Assembly (NCBI GenBank): GCA_049515655.1
Contig: JBEKTW010000011.1
Span: forward strand, 166,943 to 230,942
Direction of reading: 5' to 3'
DNA length: 64,000 bases
DNA from: JBEKTW01 sp049515655
GTDB lineage: Bacteria; Bacteroidota; Ignavibacteria; UBA10030; SZUA-254
Part shown: piece by piece, positions 24,282 to 34,114 of the stretch
Layout: the number at the start of each line of letters is the position of its first letter
Numbering within the stretch: the first letter of the stretch is position 1
Notes under the pieces: generated by a model
Told to the model about the DNA's origin: nothing
Databases searched by the model: none
What the model saw: the letters and a program-made list of their open reading frames with translations, nothing else
Program-made: the position numbers and the translations under genes

Positions 24282-27200
24282 ATGCTGTATTTCTACGTTG
24301 CGGTGGCCTACACTTTTACGAACCTCCTGCTCGCTGTTGTTATCTTCCTGAAATCGCGGCGCGACATTGTTTCCCAATTCTATGTCTTTCTTACCGCCGT
24401 TCTCACATGCTTCGGATTGGTTGGTTACATTCTTTCCTGCCCCCTCGATGAGACAGTTCGCCTGAAGGTGCTGGAACCGATCGCCGTATTTGTCTATTCG
24501 CTGTTCCCCTTTTTCTTTATGCACTTCATCGTCGCCTTCCTCCGCCGGTATGAGATCCTGAAGTCGAAAGTGGTAGTTGCCGCTATCTACGGCGTCGGAC
24601 TATTGATTTACACGACTGTGTTGTTTGGCTATATCCCGCGGACGATCTTTTTGGACCAGGGTTTCGGCAAAGCCGGATACATTTTCTATTTGACATGGAT
24701 GTCGATTCTCTTCAGCATAGGGATCGCATTGCTCTACTCGCATGTCGAGTACTTTGCAAGTAAACGGACAAAATCAAAACTTCTGTTCACCGCCTTTGCG
24801 GTCTTGCTGTTGGTGCTGCCGGGGCCTTTTACCGAATCGGTCTTTTTGACGATTTTCCATGAGAGCGTTGAGACGTATTTCTTCTCCTCCAGTATTGCGC
24901 TGGGAGTGGTCGTGTATTTTGTCTTTCGCCATAAAGTGCTGGTCGATACCCCCTACGATGCGCTCAAGTCGGCGCTGACCGCCGTGAACGACGTCCTCCT
25001 GAAAATGAACGACAAGTTCCAGATTGAAATGGCCAAAGGGGCTTTACAGCATCTCATTGGATACGGTGAACAGGACCTACTCCAACGGTCCTTCCTGGAC
25101 ATCATCGAGCAGAAATTCGATATCGAGATGTATGAATACTACGTCCGGCAAGGAAAGATGAAAGAGGCCTACATCGACCTCGACGTGCTCTGCAAGAGCG
25201 GTGACAAGCTGGCCATGAATTTTTCATTTTCCCCGCTGTTTGAGAGTGATGATGTCGTTGGCTTTGTGGCCGTGGGCCGCGACGTGACGGAGCGTAACCG
25301 CGTGGACCAGGTCCATTCAGCGGTGTATCGCATTGCGCAGGCAGCAGACTCGGCTTCGACACTCGGCGAATTGTTCTCCGGCGTGCATGCCATCATCCAG
25401 GATGTGATGCCAGCCGGGAATTTTTGTATTGCTTTGCATAATGAGAAAGAGAATAAGCTGGAGTTTCCGTACTTCGTCGATGAGGCAAATGCACATCCTG
25501 CTCCGGATGCGGCGGGGAAGGGCCTAACGGCCTATGTCCTGCGGACTGGTAAAGCACTCCTGTGTGATGAGAAAGTCACCGCCGAGCTGGGACGGCGAGG
25601 AGAGGCTGAAATTGTTGGGACTCCGTCATCGATCTGGCTCGGGGTTCCTCTGATCGTCGACCAGAAGACCATAGGGGTCATGGCAGTACAGCATTACACC
25701 AATCCCTCCGCTTATGGTGAGCAGGAAAAACAAATCCTTGAATTCGTTTCTTCTGAGGTGGCGCGGGTCATCGACCGGAAACGGGCGGAAGAACGGATTC
25801 GACTTCTCGCCCATGCCGTAGAAAGTGCGACGGAGCTCATTTCGATTACCGACTTGCAAGACCGCTTCATTTTCGTCAATAAGGTCTTTCTCGACACGTA
25901 CGGTTATCCTGCGGAGGAAATTCTCGGTTGCGATTTTACTCTCCTGGATTCTCCAGCGAATCCTCCGGGACTATGCCGGGAAATTTCAGAAAGAACTCAT
26001 CGCGGGGGATGGGAGGGAGAGCTCGTCAACCGCGGGAAAGATGGATCCGAGTTCCCGGTGTATCTGAGCACTTCGGAAATTAAGGACAGCGCCGGCAAAG
26101 TGATAGGGTATGTCGGAGTTGCTCGAGATCTCACGGAACGTAAAAAGTTTGAAGATCAACTGCGCCAGGCACAAAAAATGGAAAGCATCGGGACATTGGC
26201 CGGCGGAGTGGCGCACGATTTCAACAACATCTTGAGCATTATTCTGAGTTATACGTCTCTGCTCGAACAGGAGAAATCCCAGCCTGAAAAGCTGGAACAT
26301 ACGCTTGAAGTAATTAAGAAAGCCGTTCATCGTGGCGCGAGCATCGTACGACAAATTCTGACCTTCGCACGGAAGACCGATGTCACGCTGGAATCACTCG
26401 GCGCCAACGAGGTCATCACCGACATTGCAAGAATGCTGGCGGAAACGTTTCCGGAATCCATCACATTCTCTCTCCGCCTTGACCCTTCACTTCCCGCCAT
26501 CGTCGCGGACCGCACGCAATTGCAACAGGCTCTGCTCAACCTCTCCGTGAACGCGAGAGACGCCATGCCGGATGGCGGAACCCTGACGGTGACCACGACC
26601 ACGGTCTCGCAAGCCGCTTTGCAGGAACGATTTCCCAACGCACACGAGGAATCGTATGTGTGCCTCAAGGTTGCAGATACCGGACATGGCATAGACGAAT
26701 CCACGCGCGGGCACATTTTTGAACCTTTCTTTACTACGAAGGAACCCGGGAAAGGGACCGGATTGGGTCTTGCTGTTGTGTACGGTGTGGTGGAAAATCA
26801 TCATGGATTCATCGACGTCGAGAGCTCGCCGGGTCGGGGAACGACATTCTCCTTGTTCTTCCCCGTACGGACCGCTGACGCAAGGGTTTCAACAGCAGCA
26901 CCGGCGGAAAAGAAGGAACCTGTCGGCGGTAACGAGACAATTCTCTTCGTTGAAGATGAAGCGACACTCATGAATTTGGTGAAATCATATCTTGAGTCAC
27001 GAGGATACAGCGTGCATGCTGCAGGCGACGGTGCAGATGCCGTCGAACTCTATGAGAAACACAAAGATGATATTGCGGTGGTCGTAACCGATATGGGCCT
27101 TCCCAGAATGGGTGGGATTGATGTGTTTCACCGCTTGAGAGAAATCAATCCTGCCGTTAAGGTCATTCTCGTAAGCGGCTACCTGGACCCGGCATTAAAG

Positions 27201-27305
27201 AATGACATGCTAACCGCTGGGGCAAAGGGGTTTGTCCAAAAGCCCTATGCCCTGGGGGATATGCTCCGAAAACTGCGCGATGTGATTGACCTCCAAGAGA
27301 ATTGA
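24282..27305 (+). CDS. Membrane-bound hybrid histidine kinase
   Basis: This 1007-aa sensor has an N-terminal block of seven or so transmembrane helices (about 5-215) of the 7TM-histidine-kinase type, then PAS (about 225-338), GAF (345-500), PAS (510-620), phosphoacceptor domain with H645 in GGVAHDFNN, HATPase (VNARDAMPDGG, DTGHGI, GTGLGLAV) and a C-terminal receiver (about 890-1005; VVTDMGLPRMGG holds the acceptor aspartate). The frame opens at 24264, but ATG at 24282 follows GAGGAGAG and gives the natural start MLYFYVAVAY. No effector domain is attached. The GAF-PAS region is closely related to one cassette of the soluble kinase at 7364-12307, indicating domain shuffling between paralogues. 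Confidence 0.93.
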   Translation: MLYFYVAVAYTFTNLLLAVVIFLKSRRDIVSQFYVFLTAVLTCFGLVGYILSCPLDETVRLKVLEPIAVFVYSLFPFFFMHFIVAFLRRYEILKSKVVVAAIYGVGLLIYTTVLFGYIPRTIFLDQGFGKAGYIFYLTWMSILFSIGIALLYSHVEYFASKRTKSKLLFTAFAVLLLVLPGPFTESVFLTIFHESVETYFFSSSIALGVVVYFVFRHKVLVDTPYDALKSALTAVNDVLLKMNDKFQIEMAKGALQHLIGYGEQDLLQRSFLDIIEQKFDIEMYEYYVRQGKMKEAYIDLDVLCKSGDKLAMNFSFSPLFESDDVVGFVAVGRDVTERNRVDQVHSAVYRIAQAADSASTLGELFSGVHAIIQDVMPAGNFCIALHNEKENKLEFPYFVDEANAHPAPDAAGKGLTAYVLRTGKALLCDEKVTAELGRRGEAEIVGTPSSIWLGVPLIVDQKTIGVMAVQHYTNPSAYGEQEKQILEFVSSEVARVIDRKRAEERIRLLAHAVESATELISITDLQDRFIFVNKVFLDTYGYPAEEILGCDFTLLDSPANPPGLCREISERTHRGGWEGELVNRGKDGSEFPVYLSTSEIKDSAGKVIGYVGVARDLTERKKFEDQLRQAQKMESIGTLAGGVAHDFNNILSIILSYTSLLEQEKSQPEKLEHTLEVIKKAVHRGASIVRQILTFARKTDVTLESLGANEVITDIARMLAETFPESITFSLRLDPSLPAIVADRTQLQQALLNLSVNARDAMPDGGTLTVTTTTVSQAALQERFPNAHEESYVCLKVADTGHGIDESTRGHIFEPFFTTKEPGKGTGLGLAVVYGVVENHHGFIDVESSPGRGTTFSLFFPVRTADARVSTAAPAEKKEPVGGNETILFVEDEATLMNLVKSYLESRGYSVHAAGDGADAVELYEKHKDDIAVVVTDMGLPRMGGIDVFHRLREINPAVKVILVSGYLDPALKNDMLTAGAKGFVQKPYALGDMLRKLRDVIDLQEN

Positions 27306-27325
27306 CATGCGCTCCAAGGCACGTT

Positions 27326-28780
27326 TCATCTCTCTTCCCGCCTCATCAGATTCTCGATTTCATCTATTCCGCGCGGAGCTCCGGCTGATAAATTGATGAA
27401 GCCGTCGTTAGTGACTGCAACATCGTCCTCGATACGCACCCCGATGTTCACATAGGGCTGGAGGATGGGCCGAAGCATCTCCAGATCGTAGTCAGTGTAC
27501 CCCTTTCCTTTCAACCTGTCGAAAATATCAGAGCGGATGTAAATCCCCGGTTCAATAGCGAACACCATGCCGGGTTCAAGTACCCGCGATTCGCCGTTCG
27601 TCGTGTACTCACCCACATCATGAACGTCCAAACCGAGCCAGTGGGTGTAGCGGTGCAGCGTGAACATCGAAAGGTCCCTCTTCTGTTTCAAAAACCCGAG
27701 TTCCGCGAGACGGTTGCTCAGGACAGAATCGATGACGTCGCTGAGAGCCCTGAATTGTACCCCGGGTCTCACGGTTTTCATTGCGGCGTCCTGAGCGTCG
27801 AGCGCGATCTGGTAGATGGTTCGCTCTTCTTTTGAAAATGTTCCATTGACTGGAACCGTACGCGTGATGTCCGCCGCGTAGTACCCGTATTCGGCAGCGC
27901 AATCCATCAGCACGAGTTCGCCATCGTTCATTCGTCTGGTGTTCTTGCTGTAGTGAAGGGTGCAGCTGTTGGGCCCCGAAGCGATAATGCACGGATAGGC
28001 GTTGCGCGGCGACCCGTTCTTTCTGTAAATGTGTTCGAAAATTCCCTGGATCTCGTATTCATACATTCCCGGCCGGATGGATTTGATGGCTTCGACGTGG
28101 GCCTTGACGGAGATATCGATCGCTTGTCGGAACCCCATCCTCCAATCTGCATCCTGTTTGATCAATCTCATCTCGCTGAGCATGGGAAACGGGTTGGTAG
28201 TATGCCAGTAGTCGTTCGTAAACCTCTTTTGAACTTTTTCGTCAATTTCAGGATTGATGCCGAAGGGGTAGTAAAACACTCCCTCGCGTTTGATGAATTG
28301 GTAGACTGAAATTTCGAAATCATCATAGTAGAGCGCCGTATCGGCCCTGAATGTGCCCATTGCACCTTCAACGCCCGTCCGGGGACCTTCGACTATGTCA
28401 CGCTGGGGGTCCGGTTTTCCTATGAACATCACGAATTTGTACTTGTCATTTGAGGGTGCGAGGAGAAGGATGGCATCGGGTTCCTCGAATCCGCTCAGGT
28501 AGTAGAAGTTGCTCTCCTGCCGGTATCCATATGTGATATCGCCGTTTCTGACATAGACGGGTTTGGATGGAAAAATGGCGATCCCGGAAGGGTCCATTTT
28601 ATCCATGAAGGCCGCCCGCCGTGCGGCGAACACATCCATGTCGAGCTGGAGCGGCTGAGCGTGCGCATTGATGCCGCTAACCACGAGCAGAGCGAAGAAG
28701 CTTCTCAATAACAATCTTTTCAACGATCGACGATGATGTGTGTGATTGTTCTTCGGGGCGATCGACAGAGTCATCGGCAT
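27326..28780 (-). CDS. Secreted Xaa-Pro aminopeptidase, M24B family
   Basis: This metallopeptidase removes an N-terminal residue preceding proline. A basic N-terminus and hydrophobic segment (about 24-42, ending HAQP) form a signal peptide, so the enzyme is periplasmic or outside. The AMP_N domain (about 50-190) includes GYRQESNFYYLSGFEEPDA. The pita-bread catalytic domain has the two aspartate ligands (VLMDCAAEYGYYAADITRT), the histidine (THWLGLDVHDVG) and two glutamates (VFAIEPGIYI and GVRIEDDVAVT). The 484-aa length is normal. It follows the GH38 gene after one base and is the last gene of the cluster, pointing to scavenging of glycopeptides alongside mannoside hydrolysis. Confidence 0.93.
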   Translation of the reverse strand: MPMTLSIAPKNNHTHHRRSLKRLLLRSFFALLVVSGINAHAQPLQLDMDVFAARRAAFMDKMDPSGIAIFPSKPVYVRNGDITYGYRQESNFYYLSGFEEPDAILLLAPSNDKYKFVMFIGKPDPQRDIVEGPRTGVEGAMGTFRADTALYYDDFEISVYQFIKREGVFYYPFGINPEIDEKVQKRFTNDYWHTTNPFPMLSEMRLIKQDADWRMGFRQAIDISVKAHVEAIKSIRPGMYEYEIQGIFEHIYRKNGSPRNAYPCIIASGPNSCTLHYSKNTRRMNDGELVLMDCAAEYGYYAADITRTVPVNGTFSKEERTIYQIALDAQDAAMKTVRPGVQFRALSDVIDSVLSNRLAELGFLKQKRDLSMFTLHRYTHWLGLDVHDVGEYTTNGESRVLEPGMVFAIEPGIYIRSDIFDRLKGKGYTDYDLEMLRPILQPYVNIGVRIEDDVAVTNDGFINLSAGAPRGIDEIENLMRREER

Positions 28781-28781
28781 A

Positions 28782-31700
28782 TCAGAAACGCACCTTGATC
28801 GTCGTGACCGCGTTCTTCCCGGTTTTCACGTTTACTTTGTTGCCGGAGAACTGAATGGGAGTGCCGTTCTCCTCCAGGAAATTTGACGTGAAGACGTTCT
28901 TTGGGATTAAAGGCAGTGTGACAACAGCTTCCGTATCTTCTCCTTTCGCATCATACCACTGGATGATCCATGCGTCAGAGTTTTCCGATTTCTTCATCGT
29001 GGTGAGGACAAGATTTGCCGGCTCCAGTTTCATGAAGGAATGATTTTCGGCTAACGAGCCCTTGTGCTTGTCAGCGATTACCGCGATGAGCGGGTTGTTG
29101 TACTCGTACGCACGGTGGACGGTACTCGCATTCTTCCACGATTTTGCGTGCGGGTACAGCGCGTATTCGATGGAATGCTTGCCGCGGTCTGCCGTCGGGT
29201 CGGGCCATTTCGGCGAACGAAGGAGCGAAAGCCGTATGACACTTTGCTTGATGTCGTATCCATACTTGGAGGTGTTTAGCAAACTCACGCCGTAATCGTT
29301 TTGCGAAAGGTCGGCCCATCGTCCGGTGGGGACTTCCACTTTTGCACTGTCCCAGCTGTCGCGCCATTGCGTCGATCGCTGAATTGAGCCGTAAGGAATC
29401 TCGTACGTTGCCGCAGTGTCGGCAACTGTCACCGGGAATGCGACTTTGACCATCGTCTTTTCTTCCCACCAGTCGACATCGGTCTTAAAGTCGATGCGGT
29501 CGATGCCGTCATACAAGATGATATCCTGAGTGAAAAATGTCGACGGGAAATCTTCCGTGGGAAAATCTTTCTGCACGCCGGGTTTGAGGTAATCGCGTGT
29601 GACCCTGAGAACGGTGCGAACAGGGCCGGTTTCCACGATTTCGATTTTTTTCAGCTTCGACGGATACCTGACGCCGGTGAGCCCGATGTTCCATGCGTCG
29701 TACTCGGCCGGCAAATCCTGCAGCAGTTGCAGCTCGTTTCCATATCCTCTGAGAATCTCTTTGCCATTGCGTTTGTCGACAATGCTGCTGACCCATCCCG
29801 AGTCGGGGTCGACCTTCACTTTGAAGAATTTACTTTCAAGTGTTGTCGGTGCTGCTCGAAGTGAGCCCGGGATATTCGTCGCCTTCTGCTTGCGAAGTTC
29901 ATAGATACTGTAACCAAGGGACGGAACGTTGGTTGCCATAAACATGACTTCGCGATGGTATCTGTCTCTCTGGAAAAACTGGGTGGCAAGTTCCTTCCCG
30001 GTCGCGTCAAAAACGGCGTAAACGCCGCCGCCCTCGGGCAACCCTAGTGTGACGATATCGTTCCTTTCCCACGACAGCGGATTAAACACGACGACCGGAG
30101 TTCCATGTTTGAACCGTGAGGTGTTAACCCGGTCCGCAATTATTTGGCAGGCAGCGTTCAGTTCGTGCTCACCGATTGCCGTCGCGTCGAGGTATTTTTC
30201 CGTGGCATCGATGTAATTCTCCCGTATGCCGGAACCGGGCAGGACGTCGTGAAATTGATTGAAGAGGACCTTGCGCCAGGCTTCTTCGAGGTCCGCTCCG
30301 TTGTACTTGCCGCCCAGCGTTGTCGCCACCGTGGAAAACTTTTCGGCATTGGACAGGAGAATTTCGTCCTTTCTGTTGAACTCCTTCGTCTTCGCCTGGG
30401 TCGTGTATGTCCCTTGGTGGTATTCGAGGTAGAGCTCATCCTTCCATGTTGGTATCCTGGAAAGATCCTGTTTCTTGAGCCAATCGAGATACTGGCCGGC
30501 GGTTCCGTATTCGATCGCGGGGAAGACGTCGAGTGTTTTCAGGTGCTCGATGCGGTCAATCATTTCAAGGGAAGGACCGCCGCCATGGTCACCGACTCCG
30601 AAGAGCATCATCATCTTTGTAAAGCCGGTGTTGGCTTCGAATTGCCTCAGCCAGTCGGTGAGGCGGTACGGGTCGTCGATGGTGTTGACGTAATCGAACG
30701 GGAAGTAGGTAAGGATGCGCGAGGCGTCCGGGGATTCCCACCAGAAAACGCGGTAGGGGAAAACGTTGCGCTCGTTCCAGCCTATCTTTTGAGTGATAAA
30801 TGCGTCGATACCGGCGTTGGCATAGAATTCCGGCATATTCCAGTTGTAACCGAATGAGTCGGGATTCCAGCCAATTTTTACCGTTGCCCCGAGCTTCTTC
30901 TGGAAATACTTCTTGGCGTAGAGGAGGTGGTGCATCCACGATTCACCGCTCGGAAGGTTGCAATCGGGCTCGACCCACATGCCGCCGACGACTTCCCAGC
31001 GGCCGTCGTTGATCCGCTTCTGAATTCCTTTGAAAATATCCGGGTAGAATTGTTCCATCCAGTCGTAGTAGGCGGCGGAGCTTTGCGTGTAAGTAAATTC
31101 GGGGCTGACGTCCATCATGTGGAGAACCGAGGCAAATGTGTTCTTGCACACCTCGATGGTCTCTTTGTCACGCCACAGCCAGGCTGCGTCGATGTGAGCG
31201 TTGGCATCAAAGTACAAGGTAAATCGCTTGGCGAACTCGCCGATGGGCTTGAGTTGTGACCGGACATCAGCGAGGGAATGTTGGAATTTTTCGAGCTGGC
31301 CGCTTCGCAGCGCCTCGATGTCGACTCGCGAAGCGAGATCCTGGAGCAAATTGCCCAGACGGGTTTTTTCCGCTTTGTCCATCGTCGATTTATCGGTGCC
31401 CGGGTCGACTTTCTTGTTCGAGCTGGTCTGGTATGTGTCGAAGCTCAGGAGCTTCTGGCCGACGCGCAGGCTCAGCGAGAAGTCATGGATCATCTCTCTG
31501 AGAGGTTTGATGGATTCATTTTCGATCGAGGCGCGCAGGAGTCGCAGCGGCCCTCCGGTGTTGATGGCTTTGATCGCGATCAGAAATTTCTCTCCAGGAT
31601 GTGCATTCTTTGTCAGTTCAAATTCACCGTCCCAGGGGAAATACCCCTTGCTGTCGCCGTTGACCCAGAGGTAACCGTAATCGTCCACGGTGACGACAAA

Positions 31701-32009
31701 CCTCACCGATCCGCTGACCGGCTGACCGAGAATATTCTCCGGAAGGGCAATTTCCTTCCTGAGCCAGCATGAGTCCGGATAGATCCATTGTCCGATTCTC
31801 AAGGTATCCCACTTCGAGTCGTCGTAGCCGTACTTCGTCGGGTCTCCCTTGACCTTGCGACCGCCTTTGAGGTCTGGACTTACCCGCCAGTTGTCAAAGG
31901 TAACAGTGGCCAAGGAGTCGATTGCTTTGACAAGCCCATCGACGCGTGTTTGGGCCACTGACAGTGATGAAAGAAAGGAAAGGATGAGTATGGTTTTCAC
32001 GATGTTCAT
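28782..32009 (-). CDS. Secreted alpha-mannosidase, glycoside hydrolase family 38
   Basis: GH38 enzymes cleave alpha-mannosides with retention, using a zinc site. The 1075-aa protein has a signal peptide (MNIVKTILILSFLSSLSVAQ). A beta-sandwich, galactose-binding-like module covers about 60-160. The catalytic domain holds zinc ligands H272 and D274 (AHIDAAW), the nucleophile D384 (GWNPDSFGYN) and the distal histidine in FNQFHDVLPGSG. Large C-terminal beta-domains follow (about 640-1075). ATG at 32009 is 16 bp after the stop of the TPR protein gene. Genes for sugar import and phosphorylation lie upstream in the same direction, so its released mannose is probably used by that system. Confidence 0.92.
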   Translation of the reverse strand: MNIVKTILILSFLSSLSVAQTRVDGLVKAIDSLATVTFDNWRVSPDLKGGRKVKGDPTKYGYDDSKWDTLRIGQWIYPDSCWLRKEIALPENILGQPVSGSVRFVVTVDDYGYLWVNGDSKGYFPWDGEFELTKNAHPGEKFLIAIKAINTGGPLRLLRASIENESIKPLREMIHDFSLSLRVGQKLLSFDTYQTSSNKKVDPGTDKSTMDKAEKTRLGNLLQDLASRVDIEALRSGQLEKFQHSLADVRSQLKPIGEFAKRFTLYFDANAHIDAAWLWRDKETIEVCKNTFASVLHMMDVSPEFTYTQSSAAYYDWMEQFYPDIFKGIQKRINDGRWEVVGGMWVEPDCNLPSGESWMHHLLYAKKYFQKKLGATVKIGWNPDSFGYNWNMPEFYANAGIDAFITQKIGWNERNVFPYRVFWWESPDASRILTYFPFDYVNTIDDPYRLTDWLRQFEANTGFTKMMMLFGVGDHGGGPSLEMIDRIEHLKTLDVFPAIEYGTAGQYLDWLKKQDLSRIPTWKDELYLEYHQGTYTTQAKTKEFNRKDEILLSNAEKFSTVATTLGGKYNGADLEEAWRKVLFNQFHDVLPGSGIRENYIDATEKYLDATAIGEHELNAACQIIADRVNTSRFKHGTPVVVFNPLSWERNDIVTLGLPEGGGVYAVFDATGKELATQFFQRDRYHREVMFMATNVPSLGYSIYELRKQKATNIPGSLRAAPTTLESKFFKVKVDPDSGWVSSIVDKRNGKEILRGYGNELQLLQDLPAEYDAWNIGLTGVRYPSKLKKIEIVETGPVRTVLRVTRDYLKPGVQKDFPTEDFPSTFFTQDIILYDGIDRIDFKTDVDWWEEKTMVKVAFPVTVADTAATYEIPYGSIQRSTQWRDSWDSAKVEVPTGRWADLSQNDYGVSLLNTSKYGYDIKQSVIRLSLLRSPKWPDPTADRGKHSIEYALYPHAKSWKNASTVHRAYEYNNPLIAVIADKHKGSLAENHSFMKLEPANLVLTTMKKSENSDAWIIQWYDAKGEDTEAVVTLPLIPKNVFTSNFLEENGTPIQFSGNKVNVKTGKNAVTTIKVRF

Positions 32010-32024
32010 TTGAGGTCTCCTGAC

Positions 32025-34031
32025 TTAATGAGTTAATCCGAGGATTTGGCGGACTTCGTTAGTATGCTCGCCGTGGGGTACACGTTCAAGATATTTTTGC
32101 CAATAGAATTTCACCTGCTCCGGTCTTTTCATTGTCCTGTAACAGACACCAACATCAAAGTACGCTTTGGTAAGATTGGAATCAAGCTTGATCGCCTGTA
32201 GAAAGAACATCAACGCCGTTTGGTAATCGCCCTTGCTGAGGTAAAGCGCGGTTCCCATGAGCTCGTTCGAGGTCGCTGAAGAGGGGTCCAAAGACAGTGA
32301 TTTTTCGAGCATGAAAATTGCATCGTCATAGTGTCCATCCCGTCCCCATTGGTCTCCAAGAGTTCGATAAACCCATGCGTCTGGCGTACCATGATTCACC
32401 GCTTCCTGGTAACACATCATCGCGTTTCGTATGTCACCACGTCTGTGGTAGATTAGTCCGAGGCTTTCCCAAATTCTGTAGTTGGTTGAATCCGCTTCCA
32501 GAGAATTCTGGTAATACTTTATTGCCGCTGTCGAATCCTTGCGATCGCGGAAAAAGATAGCCAGTTCTTCGTTTGAATATGCCAATGCGCGCCTTCCCCA
32601 TAAACCGTCATGTTGCAGTTGTTCAAACTGTGCGACAGAAGTTTTTTCGTATGTGTTTACCAATATCCAAGGCAAAGTGTGGAGCAACGTAATCGATGTC
32701 ATGAGGACCAGGAGACGATGTCGACAGCCTGCGTCGTCGACGAAGTGGATTATGCCGAAAGCAGCAGCCATTATTATCCCGACACTAAATGATGCGAGCA
32801 TATCCCAATCCCGGCTCACACCAATATCGCAATTCACCACGAAGGTAAACCCCAACCCGCAGACCGTTGTGAGAAGGAAAAAGAGCCACTCGGGCTCGCG
32901 AAAAGAAATTCTCCTGAAATAGAGAATGGAAATTGTTGCAACGGCCAGGAGCGAAAACGGCGAAAGAAGAAGCTGAAGATTTGCAACGTCCAGGAAATGA
33001 GTGAAACTGAAAAGGGCGTAAGATTGCGCGTCCTGTGCACCTGCTGAGATGGGAACGAGGTGCGCGTTACTCGCCTGCAACACCTTAAGAAATGTTCGGA
33101 CCGAGTAGCCGCACAGCCACAGGAGGAGGACGACCGTCAAAGTCATGGCGATGAAGGATATCGCGATGTTTGCGGTCTTCTTTCGTGTGGCCTCCCTGTA
33201 GACGAGAAACAGAACAGATGGAAAGAACGCCAGCATCCCGAAGTGCAAAGAGAATAGAACCCCGAAGATCACACATGGGACGGCCAAATGCACTCCCCCA
33301 CGAAGGTATTCAATGGAAAGCAGCAGAAAAAGTAAAATGCAAAAGTAGGTTGGAGCGTAATTCTCAACATAACCGAAGAGCAATTGAGTCCCGCCCGAAA
33401 CCAATACAAGACCGTAAACCAACAGCCGGTCAAGGGGGATGAGTGCTATGCGGCGAGACACTGAGAAAATAAGAACGAGACAACTGCAGCCGAAAACGAT
33501 GCTGACAAATCGAACCGCAAGCTCACCAGCAGGGTTTAGGTTGAGCCACGTCAGCAGCTTGTACGCTTTCCAAATTATGAAACCGGCGAAGGGCTCGTTC
33601 ACAAAGGCCTTTGGAATTCGCTCGCTGCTGCTGACTCCGGGGAGATTCCTTAATATCAGGTTGCCATCCCCCAGAAAGAATGTGCTCTCTCGTCCAAGCC
33701 AAAACAACACCGTCATTGCAAGAACAATCCCGGCGAGAGCCATTCTGCGATGTCCATGTGAAAGCTTATTGAAACGACCCACAATCTTATTCAATATGCT
33801 GAGAATTGAGTCCTGAACGGAAGGGAACGCCATCAGCAGCATGAGCGATGCCACACCGATTCCCAAAGGAATAGGAAAGAAACTCAGATGATGAACCCCC
33901 CACATTCCGGAAGGGAAGAAAGCGGCGTACAAATGCAGCAATGCGATTCCGCAAGCGATTGCTGTCACGACATAAACAATTGGCCTGTGTTCACCTTCCC
34001 TTGGCATGAAGGTACTTGTCTTGCTCATCAA
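32025..34031 (-). CDS. Polytopic membrane protein with C-terminal TPR repeats
   Basis: The 668-aa protein has about eleven hydrophobic segments (residues 18-470) with loops like those of GT-C/ArnT-type or DUF2723-like glycosyltransferases, including FLGDGNLILRNLPG near 125 and NEPFAGFIIWKAYKL near 145. The last 190 residues contain about five tetratricopeptide repeats (e.g. YRIWESLGLIYHRRGDIRNA, WVYRTLGDQWGRDGHYDDA). It may glycosylate or organise surface molecules, but no catalytic motif could be confirmed. It lies between the ROK kinase and mannosidase genes on the same strand. Confidence 0.75.
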   Translation of the reverse strand: MMSKTSTFMPREGEHRPIVYVVTAIACGIALLHLYAAFFPSGMWGVHHLSFFPIPLGIGVASLMLLMAFPSVQDSILSILNKIVGRFNKLSHGHRRMALAGIVLAMTVLFWLGRESTFFLGDGNLILRNLPGVSSSERIPKAFVNEPFAGFIIWKAYKLLTWLNLNPAGELAVRFVSIVFGCSCLVLIFSVSRRIALIPLDRLLVYGLVLVSGGTQLLFGYVENYAPTYFCILLFLLLSIEYLRGGVHLAVPCVIFGVLFSLHFGMLAFFPSVLFLVYREATRKKTANIAISFIAMTLTVVLLLWLCGYSVRTFLKVLQASNAHLVPISAGAQDAQSYALFSFTHFLDVANLQLLLSPFSLLAVATISILYFRRISFREPEWLFFLLTTVCGLGFTFVVNCDIGVSRDWDMLASFSVGIIMAAAFGIIHFVDDAGCRHRLLVLMTSITLLHTLPWILVNTYEKTSVAQFEQLQHDGLWGRRALAYSNEELAIFFRDRKDSTAAIKYYQNSLEADSTNYRIWESLGLIYHRRGDIRNAMMCYQEAVNHGTPDAWVYRTLGDQWGRDGHYDDAIFMLEKSLSLDPSSATSNELMGTALYLSKGDYQTALMFFLQAIKLDSNLTKAYFDVGVCYRTMKRPEQVKFYWQKYLERVPHGEHTNEVRQILGLTH

Positions 34032-34114
34032 CCCCTAATTTGATTCTTGCATGTGGCAATATGAAACCGTAACGCTCTTGCAGAGATACTGAAGCTTCCT
34101 GTCCTGGAGACCGG

